Made by a program: the position numbers and the translations under genes
DNA from: Polaribacter septentrionalilitoris
GTDB lineage: Bacteria; Bacteroidota; Bacteroidia; Flavobacteriales; Flavobacteriaceae
DNA length: 64,000 nt
Reading direction: 5' to 3'
NCBI RefSeq assembly: GCF_009832745.1
Contig: NZ_VRMJ01000032.1
Span: 1 to 64,000 of the forward strand
Notes under the pieces: model-generated
Seen by the model: the letters and a program-made list of their open reading frames with translations, nothing else
The model's database searches: none
Told to the model about the DNA's origin: nothing
Shown here: positions 8,361-18,967 of the stretch, piece after piece
How the letters are laid out: every line of letters starts with the position of its first letter
Numbering within the stretch: the stretch's first letter is position 1

Positions 8361-8391
8361 AAATCTCATAATAGAATTAATTATGAGATTT
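8361..8391 (-). terminator. terminator downstream of the large T9SS protein gene
   Basis: A perfect 12-bp stem (aaatctcataat at 8361-8372 with attatgagattt at 8380-8391) and a 7-base loop, followed on the minus strand by a T-rich run. It lies about 40 bases past the stop of the gene at 8429. Confidence 0.85.
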
Positions 8392-8428
8392 TTAAAGAAA
8401 ATTAGGAGGACTTGGGTTGATGATTTTT

Positions 8429-11074
8429 TTAATTCACAACCAGTTTTATGATTTTATAATTTCTAAATTTATTTCTTATTTTTAAAAAATACATTCCAGG
8501 TTTCAAACCTTCTCTAGGTAAAGAAATCTTATTATTTCCAATAACCGTATATTTTTCAATTCTTCTAATTAAAGCACCAGTTAAATTATAAATTTCAATT
8601 TTTGTATTAGAATTTGTTTCTGCATAAAAACTCAACTCTGCATTATTGTGCATTGGATTAGGCATTAAAACAGCTTCATTCTCAGCAATAACCTCATCAC
8701 CTACACTTAATACTTGATGTGTAAACTGGATATCTTTTAAACTCATTTCTTTTTCTAAAACCTCTATACCATCAGAAGACATTGTAAAAACAATATTTAC
8801 GGCATCATTTAAATCTAAATCTCCGCCAGCAGCAGAAATAAAATGTGCAAAAGGAATTGCAAAATGTTGTTCTGTTTCGTTTAATTTAATCGTTGTTCTG
8901 TATTGATTTTTCCATGAATCTATGCTTTCTTTAACAATTGTAATCTCAAGATCTCCTGTTCCGTAAGCATCTAACTCTAACAAATCATATTCTGATAAAT
9001 CTACAGGAGTAAATCTAGGAGTAAAAGATCTAAAGGCAGATACGTACTCGCTTGTAGTAGCCTTTAAAGAAATATTTCTTTCTACTCTATATCCACTTTC
9101 TGTATAAATATCATCGTTTTGTGAGATTAAAAATTCGTTCACTGTAGTTCCTTCTGGAGAATCATCTTTTCCCCAAACTCCATCCGACATAAATAAATCA
9201 TCTGGCGTTAAATTATATTCGTTTTCTATTCTAAATCCAATATCAAAAATGTTTCCAGTTTCAATGACTAGAGATTCAATATAATTACCTGTTAACGCTA
9301 AAGTGTTTTTAAAATATTCTGTATTAGATGTTTCTGTTCTTTTATAACCTGCATCAATTACAATACTTTTAGATCGTCTAACATTAATTAATTCTAGTTC
9401 TAACGCTCCATTTACGTATTTCCCCTTTTTTACAAATATTGGTGGTGGATTAGATGTATCATAATTTGAAACTGGTCTTTGAATATCAAATAAAGCAATT
9501 GCTTCTTTACTCAAAGTTAATAAATCATCTACACTATTAGACCAGATTTGAAAATTGTAATACGTAGTATTTGACTCGTATTTATCAATATTCCAGTGGC
9601 TATCTATTTGAAAATTACTATCATTATTTATTAATCTAGCCGAAAAACTTAAAACAAACTCTTTACCACCATTGCTATTTTTTATGATAGATTTAATAAA
9701 TTTTACACCTTCTATTCCTTCATCTTCTCCTTCTTCACCTTCTTCTCCAAATAATTCTATAGTAGAAACTGATAATAATTCTGCGCCTAATAATCGATCA
9801 CAAATAAACTTTGTATGTTCGTATACACCGTTTTCAGTTTTTGTAGCTAATACTACAGCAACTGTTTCAGAATTTTTTACATAATCTACAGAATATAACT
9901 CAGTTGCATTTGTTATTTCAATTAAATCTAAAGGAGAAGACTCTACAGTTGTTGCTCCAGAAATTATATCTAAAGGAATCAGATCTTTCAAGCCAAATGC
10001 ATTAGATTTAGGTGAGGTCTTTTTATAATTTTTACTTTTAGTTACTTTCTTTGCCCTTAATTTATCAAATTTGAAATTAGATTTTTTTCTCAAATAATTT
10101 CTTTTATTAATTTGTTGAGAAAGACGATCATTACTTTCTAAACCTCCTTCATTACCACTAGAAACCTGTGAAGGTATTACAGGGCAGGCTGCAACTCCAG
10201 AACAAGCAGGATCATCACAATCTACCAAGCCATCACCATCATCATCTATTCCATTAACACAATCTTCTTGTGGTACTGGAGCTGTAGGACATCTAGCCCC
10301 ATCATTTAAACTACTTGATGGCCCAAATGCAAAAAGATTAGACTCCATGGTATCTCCAGCTTCTAAACCCTGTACATCTTTAATCATATACACTGTTCCT
10401 GTTTGATTTGCAGATACATAAAAACGACCAGAAGCATCAAAATAAACAGCACCATATGTGTAATTTAAACCTGACAAAATTGGTACTTCTCCTAAATCTA
10501 TAACTGTACTTGAAGAAATATCAATTCTATACAAATGGTTCGTTTTCTTTTCTACACTATAAAGATGACCATCTACAGCATTAAATGCCCAATCATGAAT
10601 ATTAATACTTCGTGAAAGTGTTTCATTACTTAAGTGCTGAGTATAAGTGGCTGATTCTGGGTTTAAATCTATTTTATGATAGGTTACTCCACCACCTTTT
10701 ACGTAGTAAACTCCATGAGAACTTACATCGCCAATATATCTACCAGAATTTGGTAATTCATTAATAACAAATGTACTTACTTGAAAATTTTTACCAATTC
10801 TAACAATTGTTTTTGCTGGTGTACTTAAAGCTCCCCAAATGTATCCGTCTGCTGGGTTATATCCTACTCCGTTAATATTTCCTGAAGTAACATCTTCTGC
10901 TACCAAATACGAACTTCCTGAAGCCAAATCTAATGCATAAACATCATTTCTTTGAAATAAATAGGCATTATAATCACAATTAAAAGGTTCTTCTTGAGCA
11001 CTTGAAAATAAACTAAAACCTACAACGCAAAATAACAAAGTCATGGTTCTTAGAATGTGTAATATTTTCATCAT
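8429..11074 (-). CDS. large secreted protein with MopE-like calcium motif and T9SS sorting domain
   Basis: An exported protein of about 881 residues. The ATG at 11074 (MMKILHILRTMTLLF) is preferred to a start at 11101, because it puts the signal peptide (cut after SSAQ) at the N-terminus. Residues 30-240 resemble a DUF6923-type propeller region (YNAYLFQRNDVYALDLASG); then a short Asp-rich MopE-like segment, DCVNGIDDDGDGLVDCDDPA, probably binds calcium. The middle 500 residues are not recognised. The end (LMPNPMHNNAELSF to KIIKLVVN) is a T9SS type A sorting domain, so the product is expected at the cell surface or outside. It is a single gene with its own terminator. Confidence 0.85.
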   Translation of the reverse strand: MMKILHILRTMTLLFCVVGFSLFSSAQEEPFNCDYNAYLFQRNDVYALDLASGSSYLVAEDVTSGNINGVGYNPADGYIWGALSTPAKTIVRIGKNFQVSTFVINELPNSGRYIGDVSSHGVYYVKGGGVTYHKIDLNPESATYTQHLSNETLSRSINIHDWAFNAVDGHLYSVEKKTNHLYRIDISSSTVIDLGEVPILSGLNYTYGAVYFDASGRFYVSANQTGTVYMIKDVQGLEAGDTMESNLFAFGPSSSLNDGARCPTAPVPQEDCVNGIDDDGDGLVDCDDPACSGVAACPVIPSQVSSGNEGGLESNDRLSQQINKRNYLRKKSNFKFDKLRAKKVTKSKNYKKTSPKSNAFGLKDLIPLDIISGATTVESSPLDLIEITNATELYSVDYVKNSETVAVVLATKTENGVYEHTKFICDRLLGAELLSVSTIELFGEEGEEGEDEGIEGVKFIKSIIKNSNGGKEFVLSFSARLINNDSNFQIDSHWNIDKYESNTTYYNFQIWSNSVDDLLTLSKEAIALFDIQRPVSNYDTSNPPPIFVKKGKYVNGALELELINVRRSKSIVIDAGYKRTETSNTEYFKNTLALTGNYIESLVIETGNIFDIGFRIENEYNLTPDDLFMSDGVWGKDDSPEGTTVNEFLISQNDDIYTESGYRVERNISLKATTSEYVSAFRSFTPRFTPVDLSEYDLLELDAYGTGDLEITIVKESIDSWKNQYRTTIKLNETEQHFAIPFAHFISAAGGDLDLNDAVNIVFTMSSDGIEVLEKEMSLKDIQFTHQVLSVGDEVIAENEAVLMPNPMHNNAELSFYAETNSNTKIEIYNLTGALIRRIEKYTVIGNNKISLPREGLKPGMYFLKIRNKFRNYKIIKLVVN

Positions 11075-11180
11075 TTTTTTGTTTTTATGTAAAATTAACA
11101 AAATAATACTTCTTAAAGAGTTAAGAATAGGTGATTTACCAAAAAGTGTAGACCAATAGTTATGGGTAATTGTTTAATAA

Positions 11181-11210
11181 AAAAACCACATCAAAATTGA
11201 TGCGGTTTTT
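11181..11210 (-). terminator. terminator of the dcw operon after ftsZ
   Basis: The stem pairs AAAAACC-a-CATCAA (11181-11194) with TTGATG-c-GGTTTTT (11197-11210) with one mismatch and a tight loop, flanked by A and T runs. It lies about 30 bases beyond the ftsZ stop and closes the cluster. Confidence 0.85.
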
Positions 11211-11238
11211 TTCTGAGGCTTTATTAAAAAGTTTTTTA

Positions 11239-13134
11239 TCAATCTACATTATCATGCAAAAAAGAATTGTTAGACAACCCTAAATCATCTGCATCTTTTT
11301 GAATTGTAGTTTTTGTTTTACTAATAGCTGCATTGGTATCTAAATCTACACCCAAACGTTTGTAAGCAGGTTGACGTTCAATTTCATCAATGTTTTTATT
11401 TAACTGATCGTTAAATTTATAATTAAACCCCTTCATCTTCTTACGACGTTCTTCAGCTCTTTTTTGCAATTCGCTAATTGTTAAATCTAAAGGAGATACT
11501 TCCTCACTTTTAGTTTCAATCGTATTAATTTCATCTTGAGGAGTTGCTGTTTTTAACTCAAATTTCACCTCTTCTTCCTCCACTACTTGTTTTTCTTCTT
11601 TAATACTTGAGCTTTTACCTATAGTTGGTTGTACATCAAAATCTTCTAAAACATAACGCGTTTCAATTTTTTTATCTTCTAACACAACTTCTTGTGCTGA
11701 GTTTACCTCGATATCTTCTACCCTTTTTTCTTCTGATAACTCATGACGGATTTCTTCATCTGGTTTTACTTCAGTGAAAGAATTTAGTGGAAAATCAAAA
11801 ACTAAATCTGCCTGTAAGCTTTGTGGTTCTTCAACTTCTTCAGTTTCAATTTCAAGAGTCATATCAGTAATTACAAAATCTTCTTCTTCAATGGTTTCAA
11901 CACCAACTTCTTCGAAAACCACATCTACATCAGCAATTGCATTGGTTGTTTTTACCAAATCCATTTTAGGTCTGGTATCTTCAACATCATCCTCTAAAGT
12001 ATGTATAATTTTTTCTTGAGTTTTATTGGTTAGAGGTTCATTTAAAGTAGGTGATTTAGTGACTTTCTTTTCACTAAAATCATAGGTCGCTTTTTGTTCA
12101 TCCTCTAAAGTATGTACAATTTTTTTTACCTCTGTATTGGTAATTGTACTTTGTTGATCAGCAGCAAAACCAGTTGCAACAACAGTTACAGCAATTGCAT
12201 CACCCAAGTCTTCATCTTCTCCAATACCCATAATAATATTGGCATCATAACCAGCTTCATCTTGAATAAAATCGTTGATTTCTCCAATTTCATCTAATGT
12301 AACTTCATTAGTTCCAGAAACAATTAATAACAATACATTTTTAGCTCCAGTAATTTTATTATCATTTAACAACGGAGAATCTAATGCTTTTACAATTGCA
12401 TTTTTTGCTCTGTTTTGTCCTTCTTCTTTCGCAGAACCCATAATTGCTGTTCCACTATTAGATAGTACAGTTTTGGCATCATGCAAGTCAATATTTTGCT
12501 TATAGTGATGTGTTATTACTTCTGCAATTCCTTTAGAAGCAGTAGATAAAACTTCATCTGCTTTTGAGAAACCTGCTTTAAAACCAAGGTTTCCATAAAC
12601 TTCTCGTAATTTATTATTGTTAATTACGATTAAAGAATCAACATTTTGGCGCAGTTGATCGATTCCTAATTGAGCTTGTTTTGAACGCATTCTGCCTTCG
12701 AAAGCAAATGGCATTGTTACGATACCTACCGTAAGAATATCCATATCTTTTGCAATTTTAGCAATAATTGGTGCAGCCCCTGTACCAGTTCCACCTCCCA
12801 TTCCTGCTGTTATAAATACCATTTTTGTTTGGGTATTTAACATCTGCTGAATTTCTTGCATGCTTTCTTTAGCTGCTTGTGCTCCAATTTCTGGGTTTGC
12901 TCCTGCCCCTAATCCTGAAGTCAAATTTGCCCCCAATTGGATTTTATTAGGAATAGGACTATTCTCTAAAGCTTGTGCATCTGTATTACAGATTACAAAG
13001 TCTACTCCTTTAATATGCTGTTTAAACATGTGGTTAACAGCGTTGCTACCTCCACCACCAACACCAATTACTTTTATAGTATTGGATTGTGTTTTAGGCA
13101 TATCAAATGAAATGTTATCAAATTCTGCGCTCAT
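11239..13134 (-). CDS. ftsZ: cell division GTPase FtsZ with long acidic C-terminal extension
   Basis: A tubulin-like GTPase that polymerises into the division ring. Residues 1-320 form the conserved GTPase and activation domains, with VIGVGGGGSNAVNHM near residue 22 and the GTP signature GGGTGTG at 113-119. The total length is 631 residues against about 390 in most bacteria. The excess is a roughly 250-residue acidic, low-complexity linker full of Glu, Asp and Val, followed by a conserved segment (PAYKRLGVDLD) and the end SNNSFLHDNVD that probably acts as the C-terminal peptide contacting FtsA. Such long tails occur in flavobacteria. It is the last gene of the dcw cluster, 52 bases after ftsA. 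Confidence 0.97.
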   Translation of the reverse strand: MSAEFDNISFDMPKTQSNTIKVIGVGGGGSNAVNHMFKQHIKGVDFVICNTDAQALENSPIPNKIQLGANLTSGLGAGANPEIGAQAAKESMQEIQQMLNTQTKMVFITAGMGGGTGTGAAPIIAKIAKDMDILTVGIVTMPFAFEGRMRSKQAQLGIDQLRQNVDSLIVINNNKLREVYGNLGFKAGFSKADEVLSTASKGIAEVITHHYKQNIDLHDAKTVLSNSGTAIMGSAKEEGQNRAKNAIVKALDSPLLNDNKITGAKNVLLLIVSGTNEVTLDEIGEINDFIQDEAGYDANIIMGIGEDEDLGDAIAVTVVATGFAADQQSTITNTEVKKIVHTLEDEQKATYDFSEKKVTKSPTLNEPLTNKTQEKIIHTLEDDVEDTRPKMDLVKTTNAIADVDVVFEEVGVETIEEEDFVITDMTLEIETEEVEEPQSLQADLVFDFPLNSFTEVKPDEEIRHELSEEKRVEDIEVNSAQEVVLEDKKIETRYVLEDFDVQPTIGKSSSIKEEKQVVEEEEVKFELKTATPQDEINTIETKSEEVSPLDLTISELQKRAEERRKKMKGFNYKFNDQLNKNIDEIERQPAYKRLGVDLDTNAAISKTKTTIQKDADDLGLSNNSFLHDNVD

Positions 13135-13186
13135 AATAACGTTCTATTTTTATTGATTGTTTATTATATATTCTTTTACTTCTTCT

Positions 13187-14518
13187 TTATTCTGCGTTGT
13201 CCAAAAAGTCTTTTAGACCTTCTGTAAACTTTTCAAAAAACGTCTTCTTTTTTGGTTTTGGTTTTTCTTCTACCACTGGAGTTTCATCATCCTCATTTCC
13301 TTCACTTACTTCTGTCTCTAGGACTTCTTCAATTTCTTCTACAGTTTCTTCTTTGATATACCTTTCTAAACCTTCCATTAATAATCCTACAGCTGTCGCA
13401 TAAGAAGGACTAGACAACATTTCATCAGAATCACCTGCCAGATGTTCATTAGGAAAACCAATTCTAGCATCCATACCAGTGATGTATTCTACCAACTGAC
13501 GTAAGTGTTTTAATTGAGAACCACCACCTGTTAACACAATACCTGCAATTAATTTTCCTTTCGCAGTTTCATGTCCGTAATTTTTAATTTCTAAATATAC
13601 ATGTTCAATAATTTCTTGAACTCTTGCATGAATTATTTTTGATAGGTTTTTTAGCGTTATTTCTTTAGGTTCTCTTCCTCTTAAACCAGGAATTGAAACA
13701 ATTTCTGTTTCTTTATTTTCTCCTGGCCATGCAGAACCAAACTTAATTTTTAATAATTCTGCTTGCTTTTCGATGATTGAACATCCTTCTTTAATATCAT
13801 CCGTAATGACATTTCCCCCAAAGGGAATTACTGCAGTATGCCTTATAATTCCGTCTTTGAAAATCGCTAAATCTGTAGTTCCACCACCGATATCTATCAG
13901 AGCAACTCCCGCTTCTTTTTCTTCTTGGCTTAACACTGCAGATGCAGATGCTAAAGGTTCTAGCGTAATTTCATTCAACCCTAATCCAGCACTTTTTACA
14001 CAACGTCCAATATTTCTAATCGAAGAAACTTGCCCCACAACAACGTGAAAATTGGCTTCTAAACGACCACCATACATTCCTATTGGTTCTTTGATATCTG
14101 CTTGAGAATCTACTTTAAATTCTTGTGGTAAAACATGAATAATTTCTTCTCCTGGCAACATGACCAACTTATGCACTTGGTTGACTAAATTATCGATATC
14201 ATCATCTTCAATAACTTCATCTGCATTATTTCTAGTGATGTAATCACTGTGATGTAAACTTCTAATATGCTGACCAGCAATACCAACAACAACCTCTTCT
14301 ATCTTAATACCAGAAACACTTTCTGCTTCATCTACAGCTTGCTGAATAGATTGTATGGTTTGGGTAATGTTACTTACTACACCACGTTTAACACCTAGAC
14401 TTTTTGCTTTACCAATACCAACAACCTCAATCTTATTGTATTCGTTCTTACGCCCAATCATTGCAACAATTTTGGTAGTACCAATGTCTAAACCAACAGC
14501 TATTTTGTTATTTTCCAT
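13187..14518 (-). CDS. ftsA: cell division protein FtsA
   Basis: An actin-fold ATPase that ties FtsZ filaments to the inner membrane and helps recruit later division proteins. Seen are the phosphate-1 motif VGLDIGTTKIVAMIG (residues 8-22), phosphate-2 motif LIDIGGGTTDLAIF and adenosine motif GIVLTGGGSQLKHL. The last residues (FFEKFTEGLKDFLDNAE) make an amphipathic membrane-targeting helix, after a Glu-rich linker that is longer than usual. Length 443 residues. It follows ftsQ after six bases. Confidence 0.96.
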   Translation of the reverse strand: MENNKIAVGLDIGTTKIVAMIGRKNEYNKIEVVGIGKAKSLGVKRGVVSNITQTIQSIQQAVDEAESVSGIKIEEVVVGIAGQHIRSLHHSDYITRNNADEVIEDDDIDNLVNQVHKLVMLPGEEIIHVLPQEFKVDSQADIKEPIGMYGGRLEANFHVVVGQVSSIRNIGRCVKSAGLGLNEITLEPLASASAVLSQEEKEAGVALIDIGGGTTDLAIFKDGIIRHTAVIPFGGNVITDDIKEGCSIIEKQAELLKIKFGSAWPGENKETEIVSIPGLRGREPKEITLKNLSKIIHARVQEIIEHVYLEIKNYGHETAKGKLIAGIVLTGGGSQLKHLRQLVEYITGMDARIGFPNEHLAGDSDEMLSSPSYATAVGLLMEGLERYIKEETVEEIEEVLETEVSEGNEDDETPVVEEKPKPKKKTFFEKFTEGLKDFLDNAE

Positions 14519-14524
14519 TTTGAT

Positions 14525-15250
14525 TTATTTTGTGCACACAACTTGGTTGTGATATTTTACATTAATCGTTTTATAATTTTCTATTGTTTTGTCTAAAAAT
14601 GTTTTGTTATAAAACGCTTTTAACTTCTTAAATTTTATATCCATTTCAGTTAATTTTCCAAAATCGATTTTGTAATCTCCACTTCTCACGGAAAATTGAT
14701 ACTCATCTGTGTCTAATTTCTGTATCCCAACAACTTCTTTTTCTAAAAAATCATCTTCTAAAATAAAGGAAACTAAAGGTAAAATTTCTTTAATCTCCTT
14801 ATCATTTTTAACCCCAGAAATCAACATTACTCTAGCGGAATACAACTCCGACAATGGAACTACTACACCTTGTTTGTCAATATAATAAGAAGAATCATCA
14901 TTGATAATTCTTGCAACAGGTGTACGTTGTTTTATGGTTGATTTTAATGTACCACCAATGGTTAAAAAAACGGATGCTTTTTCTACATACGGATTTTTAG
15001 ACACATTTTTCTCTAAACTGTATAAATCTATTACAGATTTTGCTTGGTTTTTCAAGGTGGTGTCATTTTGTATTAACAATTTATTAACCATAGCATGCGT
15101 TAAAAAATGATTATTTCCTTCTTCAAATTCAACCACAATTTGACTGATTTTTTTGTTAAAATTTCTTTTTAAAGAAAAACTATACAAAAACCCCAAACTC
15201 CCTATTAATAATAGGAATGATACATATTTTAAAACTCTTTTAAACTTCAT
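14525..15250 (-). CDS. ftsQ: cell division protein FtsQ
   Basis: A bitopic inner-membrane division protein, 241 residues. It has a short cytoplasmic start, one membrane helix at about 9-25 (VSFLLLIGSLGFLYSF) and a periplasmic part that begins with a POTRA-type region and continues as a FtsQ/DivIB beta domain (SVRSGDYKIDFGKL). It links the FtsL-type protein to later septal synthases. Sequence is poorly conserved in this family, so the call leans on position between murC and ftsA; its start overlaps the murC end by 11 bases. Confidence 0.88.
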   Translation of the reverse strand: MKFKRVLKYVSFLLLIGSLGFLYSFSLKRNFNKKISQIVVEFEEGNNHFLTHAMVNKLLIQNDTTLKNQAKSVIDLYSLEKNVSKNPYVEKASVFLTIGGTLKSTIKQRTPVARIINDDSSYYIDKQGVVVPLSELYSARVMLISGVKNDKEIKEILPLVSFILEDDFLEKEVVGIQKLDTDEYQFSVRSGDYKIDFGKLTEMDIKFKKLKAFYNKTFLDKTIENYKTINVKYHNQVVCTK

Positions 15251-16592
15251 TTGCAGTTGTTTTTAAAAGTTCTTTTACTACCTCTTCAATTAGCAATCCA
15301 ATATCTCCAGCACCTAACATAACCACCACTTTTGCTGATGAATTCTTAATATCTTTTGTAATATTCTTTTTTTGACTTACTTTTTTATGCTGATGATTTA
15401 TTTTACTTAATAACAACTCAGAATTTACTCCAGCAATTGGTTCTTCTCTTGCAGGATAAATATCTAACAAAACCACTTCATCAAACTTAGATAAAGCAAA
15501 TGCAAAGTCATCTATAAAATCTTTAGTTCTCGAAAACAAATGTGGTTGAAAAATTACCAACACTTTTTCATCAGGATACATTTCTCTTACAGAATTTTCT
15601 ACAGCATTAATCTCTGTTGGGTGATGTGCATAATCATCAATCAACACAAAATCATCCTTTTTAATTTTATAAGAAAATCTTCTTTTTACACCTTTAAAAG
15701 TTGACAAGCTTTGTTTAATATTTTCTAATGAAGCCCCATACACATCTGCCATAGCCAATGCAGCTAAGGCATTCATTACATTGTGTTTTCCAGGTAAATG
15801 AAACTCAATATTCTGTATTGTTGATGTTGGTGTTTTTACATCAAAAATATACTTCCCATTTTCTATTTTTAAGTTGACAGCTTTGTAATCTGCTGTTTCG
15901 TTAATTGCATAAGTAAGGCCTTTTAAAGGCAAACCTTTAGCAACTATTAACGTATCAGAAACTTGATTTGTAAATTCTAAAAATGATTCTTTTAATGCTT
16001 CTGGTGCACCATAAATATCTAAATGATCAGCATCCATAGAAGTCACAGAAGCTATATTTGGACTCAATTTTAGAAATGACCTATCAAATTCGTCTGCTTC
16101 TACAACACTAATTTTATCTTCGCCCAAAATTAGATTTGAATTGTAGTTCTCTGCAATTCCGCCTAAAAAGGAAGTTGCCTTTTCTTGTGCCATGATATGA
16201 CCTAAAATCGAAGAAGTTGTTGTTTTTCCGTGAGTACCTGCTACCGCTAAACAGAATGTGGTTTTGGTAATTTCACCTAAAACTTCTGCTCTTTTTAAAA
16301 CGGTAAAATCATTGTCAAAAAAGTAATTGAGTTCACTATGTTTTTTAGGAACTGCTGGTGTATATACCACCAATGTTTGTTCTTTATCTAAAAATGAAAT
16401 CGGAATATTTTTTATTGCGTCTTCAAAATGAATTTCGACACCTAAATTCACCAACTCATTTGTAATTTGAGAAGGTGTTTTATCATAACCCGCCACTTGT
16501 TTTCCATTGGCTGTAAAGTAACGAGCTATTGCACTCATTCCTATGCCACCAATTCCGACAAAATAGATATTATGTAAGGTTTTTAAATTCAC
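15240..16592 (-). CDS. murC: UDP-N-acetylmuramate--L-alanine ligase
   Basis: A cytoplasmic ATP-dependent ligase that adds L-alanine to UDP-MurNAc, the first step in building the peptidoglycan stem peptide. [14 protein letters not shown] (residues 13-26) binds the UDP substrate, [15 protein letters not shown] is the Mur ligase P-loop and [10 protein letters not shown] is typical of MurC. Length 450 residues. The start is GTG at 16592-16590, overlapping the murG stop as GTGA, which implies translational coupling. Confidence 0.97.
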   Translation of the reverse strand: MNLKTLHNIYFVGIGGIGMSAIARYFTANGKQVAGYDKTPSQITNELVNLGVEIHFEDAIKNIPISFLDKEQTLVVYTPAVPKKHSELNYFFDNDFTVLKRAEVLGEITKTTFCLAVAGTHGKTTTSSILGHIMAQEKATSFLGGIAENYNSNLILGEDKISVVEADEFDRSFLKLSPNIASVTSMDADHLDIYGAPEALKESFLEFTNQVSDTLIVAKGLPLKGLTYAINETADYKAVNLKIENGKYIFDVKTPTSTIQNIEFHLPGKHNVMNALAALAMADVYGASLENIKQSLSTFKGVKRRFSYKIKKDDFVLIDDYAHHPTEINAVENSVREMYPDEKVLVIFQPHLFSRTKDFIDDFAFALSKFDEVVLLDIYPAREEPIAGVNSELLLSKINHQHKKVSQKKNITKDIKNSSAKVVVMLGAGDIGLLIEEVVKELLKTTANEV

Positions 16593-17683
16593 TTTCTCAA
16601 TAATTTTTCAATTTCATTTACAATATCTGTTGTTGCTCCTGGTAAGGCTAGTTCATTTATATTTTCCGACAAATGCTCTTGTTTGCCTTTGTCTTTTAAC
16701 AACGTTTCAAACACAATCGGAAACGTATCTAACTCACTTTCTCTAAGTAAAATTGCCCCATGTTGATCTGCAATTGATTTTGCATTTTTAGTTTGATGAT
16801 CTTCTGCCACATTTGGTGACGGAATAAAAATTACGGGTTTTCCAACAATACACAATTCTGACACTGAACTTGCTCCTGCTCTAGAAATGATAATATCTGA
16901 AGCAGCATAAGCCAAATCCATTCTATTTAAAAACTGATGCACTTGGATATGCTCTAATTCATCATATTTTTTATACTCTTCATAATACAATTTACCACAT
17001 TGCCATATGACTTGTACCTCTTGTTTTTTGAAAAAATCTAAGTTTGTTTCTATCAACTGATTTATTTTTCTCGCACCCAAACTTCCTCCTAAAACTAGAA
17101 TCGTTTTCTTTGTTTTATTAATAGCAAAAAATGCTTTTCCTTCTTCTGTTTTAGCATGTATAGACAGTAAATCTTGACGTACTGGATTTCCTGTTTTTAC
17201 AATTTTTTCTTGCGGGAAAAATCGTTCTAAATTATCGTAAGCAACACAAATTTTATCAGCTTTCTTACTCAATAATTTATTTGTAATTCCTGGATACGAA
17301 TTTTGCTCTTGTATCAACGTAGGAATTCCTTTTCTACTTGCCATAATTAGCGTTGGCCCACTTGCAAAACCTCCTGTTCCGATAGCTACATCAGGCTTAA
17401 ATTGCCTAATAATTTTTGCAGCTTTAATTAGACTGCTGGTCAATTTAAACGGAAAAGACAAATTATCTACAGTTAGTTTTCGCTGAATTCCAGAAATCCA
17501 CAATCCTTTAATATCGTGTCCCGCTTGCGGAACTTTCTCCATTTCCATTTTATCTTTTGCTCCAACAAACAAAAAATTAGCATCTGGATAACGCAATTTC
17601 AATTCGTTAGCAATGGCGATGGCAGGGTAAATGTGCCCTCCTGTTCCGCCTCCAGAAATTAATATATTAATCGATTGTTTCAT
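16589..17683 (-). CDS. murG: undecaprenyl-PP-MurNAc-pentapeptide GlcNAc transferase
   Basis: A peripheral membrane GT28 glycosyltransferase that converts lipid I to lipid II. The N-terminal [19 protein letters not shown] loop and the C-terminal [23 protein letters not shown]-GlcNAc site are clear. Length 364 residues, normal. It follows ftsW after a 72-base gap and overlaps murC by four bases. Confidence 0.97.
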   Translation of the reverse strand: MKQSINILISGGGTGGHIYPAIAIANELKLRYPDANFLFVGAKDKMEMEKVPQAGHDIKGLWISGIQRKLTVDNLSFPFKLTSSLIKAAKIIRQFKPDVAIGTGGFASGPTLIMASRKGIPTLIQEQNSYPGITNKLLSKKADKICVAYDNLERFFPQEKIVKTGNPVRQDLLSIHAKTEEGKAFFAINKTKKTILVLGGSLGARKINQLIETNLDFFKKQEVQVIWQCGKLYYEEYKKYDELEHIQVHQFLNRMDLAYAASDIIISRAGASSVSELCIVGKPVIFIPSPNVAEDHQTKNAKSIADQHGAILLRESELDTFPIVFETLLKDKGKQEHLSENINELALPGATTDIVNEIEKLLRK

Positions 17684-17755
17684 ACAGACTTTTTTATTTT
17701 TAATTTAAGGATGTATGTAACACCTAATATATTTCTAGCATTTGAATAGATAGTC

Positions 17756-18940
17756 TTAGTCCAGTGTTTCATGCAGTATATCTAAAGGATTATCATCTAA
17801 AATATCAGCTTCTGTTTCTTCTTTTGATGCGCTTACACTCAAAATCATTCCGAGTGCAAAACACGTCATCCAGATAGAAGTTCCTCCACTACTAATGAGC
17901 GGTAATGTTTGCCCTGTAACAGGAAACAAGTTCGTGGCAACAGCCATATTAATTGTAGCTTGAAAAATAATTGGAATTCCAACCCCAAGCACTAATAAAG
18001 TTCCAAAAATTGTGGTTGTTTTTTTGATGACCACAAAAATTCTAAAAAGTAAAATAAAATAAATAGAGACTATTAAAAAGCCACCTACCAAACCATATTC
18101 TTCAACAATGATGGCAAAAATAAAATCGGATGTAGATTGTGGTAAAAAGTTTTTTTGCACACTTTTTCCTGGACCTAATCCTACTGGACCACCTGTAGCA
18201 ATTGCTATTTTAGCTTTTTCTACTTGATAAGCCTCCTTACCGTCTGAGTTTGAAAAATTCTCAATTCTACTTTGCCAAGTCTGTACTCTGTTTGGCATTG
18301 CATCTGGAAAAGCTTTTGCAATTAATATAAAAATAGATAAAGCTACGATTCCTGCTCCTAAAATAAAACCAATGTATTTTAAAGGATAACCACCAATAAA
18401 TGCAATCATCAAAATCATGACAAAAATAATGGCTGTAGTGGAGAAGTTTGCAGGCAAAATCAACATTAAAATAGCCGCAACTGGCAACCATAATTGCCAT
18501 AAACTTTCTTTAAAATTGATTTTCTTTTCTTTGTTTTTTGCTAAATATCTTGACACATAAACCATTAACACCAAACCTGCTAATGTTGATGTTTGAAAAC
18601 CAATACCGCCAATTCTAATCCATCTACTTGCGTTTGCTCCTCCAATTGTAGTTCCTTGTGCTAGAGTAAAAATCAACAAAATAATAACCACTGGAAGCAT
18701 TAAAACTGAACCTCCTGAAAAATATCGATATGGAATTTTATGCACTCCATAAATGATTAAAAAACCAAAAAACAACAACACCATATGTTTGATTAAGTGC
18801 CCAAAAGTAGACCCAGAACCAACTACATAGACCAAGTTTGTGCTTGCGCTATATACGGGCATAAAAGAGAATATTGCCAAAACAGCAACAATTGCCCAAA
18901 TGGTTTTATCTCCTTTAATATGTTGAAAAATGGTTTTCAA
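17756..18940 (-). CDS. ftsW: SEDS-family septal peptidoglycan glycosyltransferase FtsW
   Basis: A polytopic inner-membrane protein with about ten helices that polymerises lipid II at the septum together with the FtsI transpeptidase. The segment GPGKSVQKNFLPQSTSDFIF and VEEYGLVGG are SEDS signatures, as is the late PLISSGGTS. Length 394 residues with a short acidic tail. The start codon is TTG (18940-18938, giving MKTIFQHIKG); the next in-frame ATG would delete the conserved start. A hexanucleotide repeat fills the whole gap between the murD stop and this TTG. Confidence 0.95.
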   Translation of the reverse strand: MKTIFQHIKGDKTIWAIVAVLAIFSFMPVYSASTNLVYVVGSGSTFGHLIKHMVLLFFGFLIIYGVHKIPYRYFSGGSVLMLPVVIILLIFTLAQGTTIGGANASRWIRIGGIGFQTSTLAGLVLMVYVSRYLAKNKEKKINFKESLWQLWLPVAAILMLILPANFSTTAIIFVMILMIAFIGGYPLKYIGFILGAGIVALSIFILIAKAFPDAMPNRVQTWQSRIENFSNSDGKEAYQVEKAKIAIATGGPVGLGPGKSVQKNFLPQSTSDFIFAIIVEEYGLVGGFLIVSIYFILLFRIFVVIKKTTTIFGTLLVLGVGIPIIFQATINMAVATNLFPVTGQTLPLISSGGTSIWMTCFALGMILSVSASKEETEADILDDNPLDILHETLD

Positions 18941-18964
18941 TTTTAGTTTTAGTTTTAGTTTTAG
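18941..18964. repeat. hexanucleotide tandem repeat between murD and ftsW
   Basis: Four perfect copies of TTTTAG on the plus strand (CTAAAA in the sense direction) fill the 27-base gap between the murD stop at 18968 and the ftsW TTG start at 18940. Copy-number change here would alter the spacing available for the ftsW ribosome binding site. Confidence 0.85.
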
Positions 18965-18967
18965 TTT

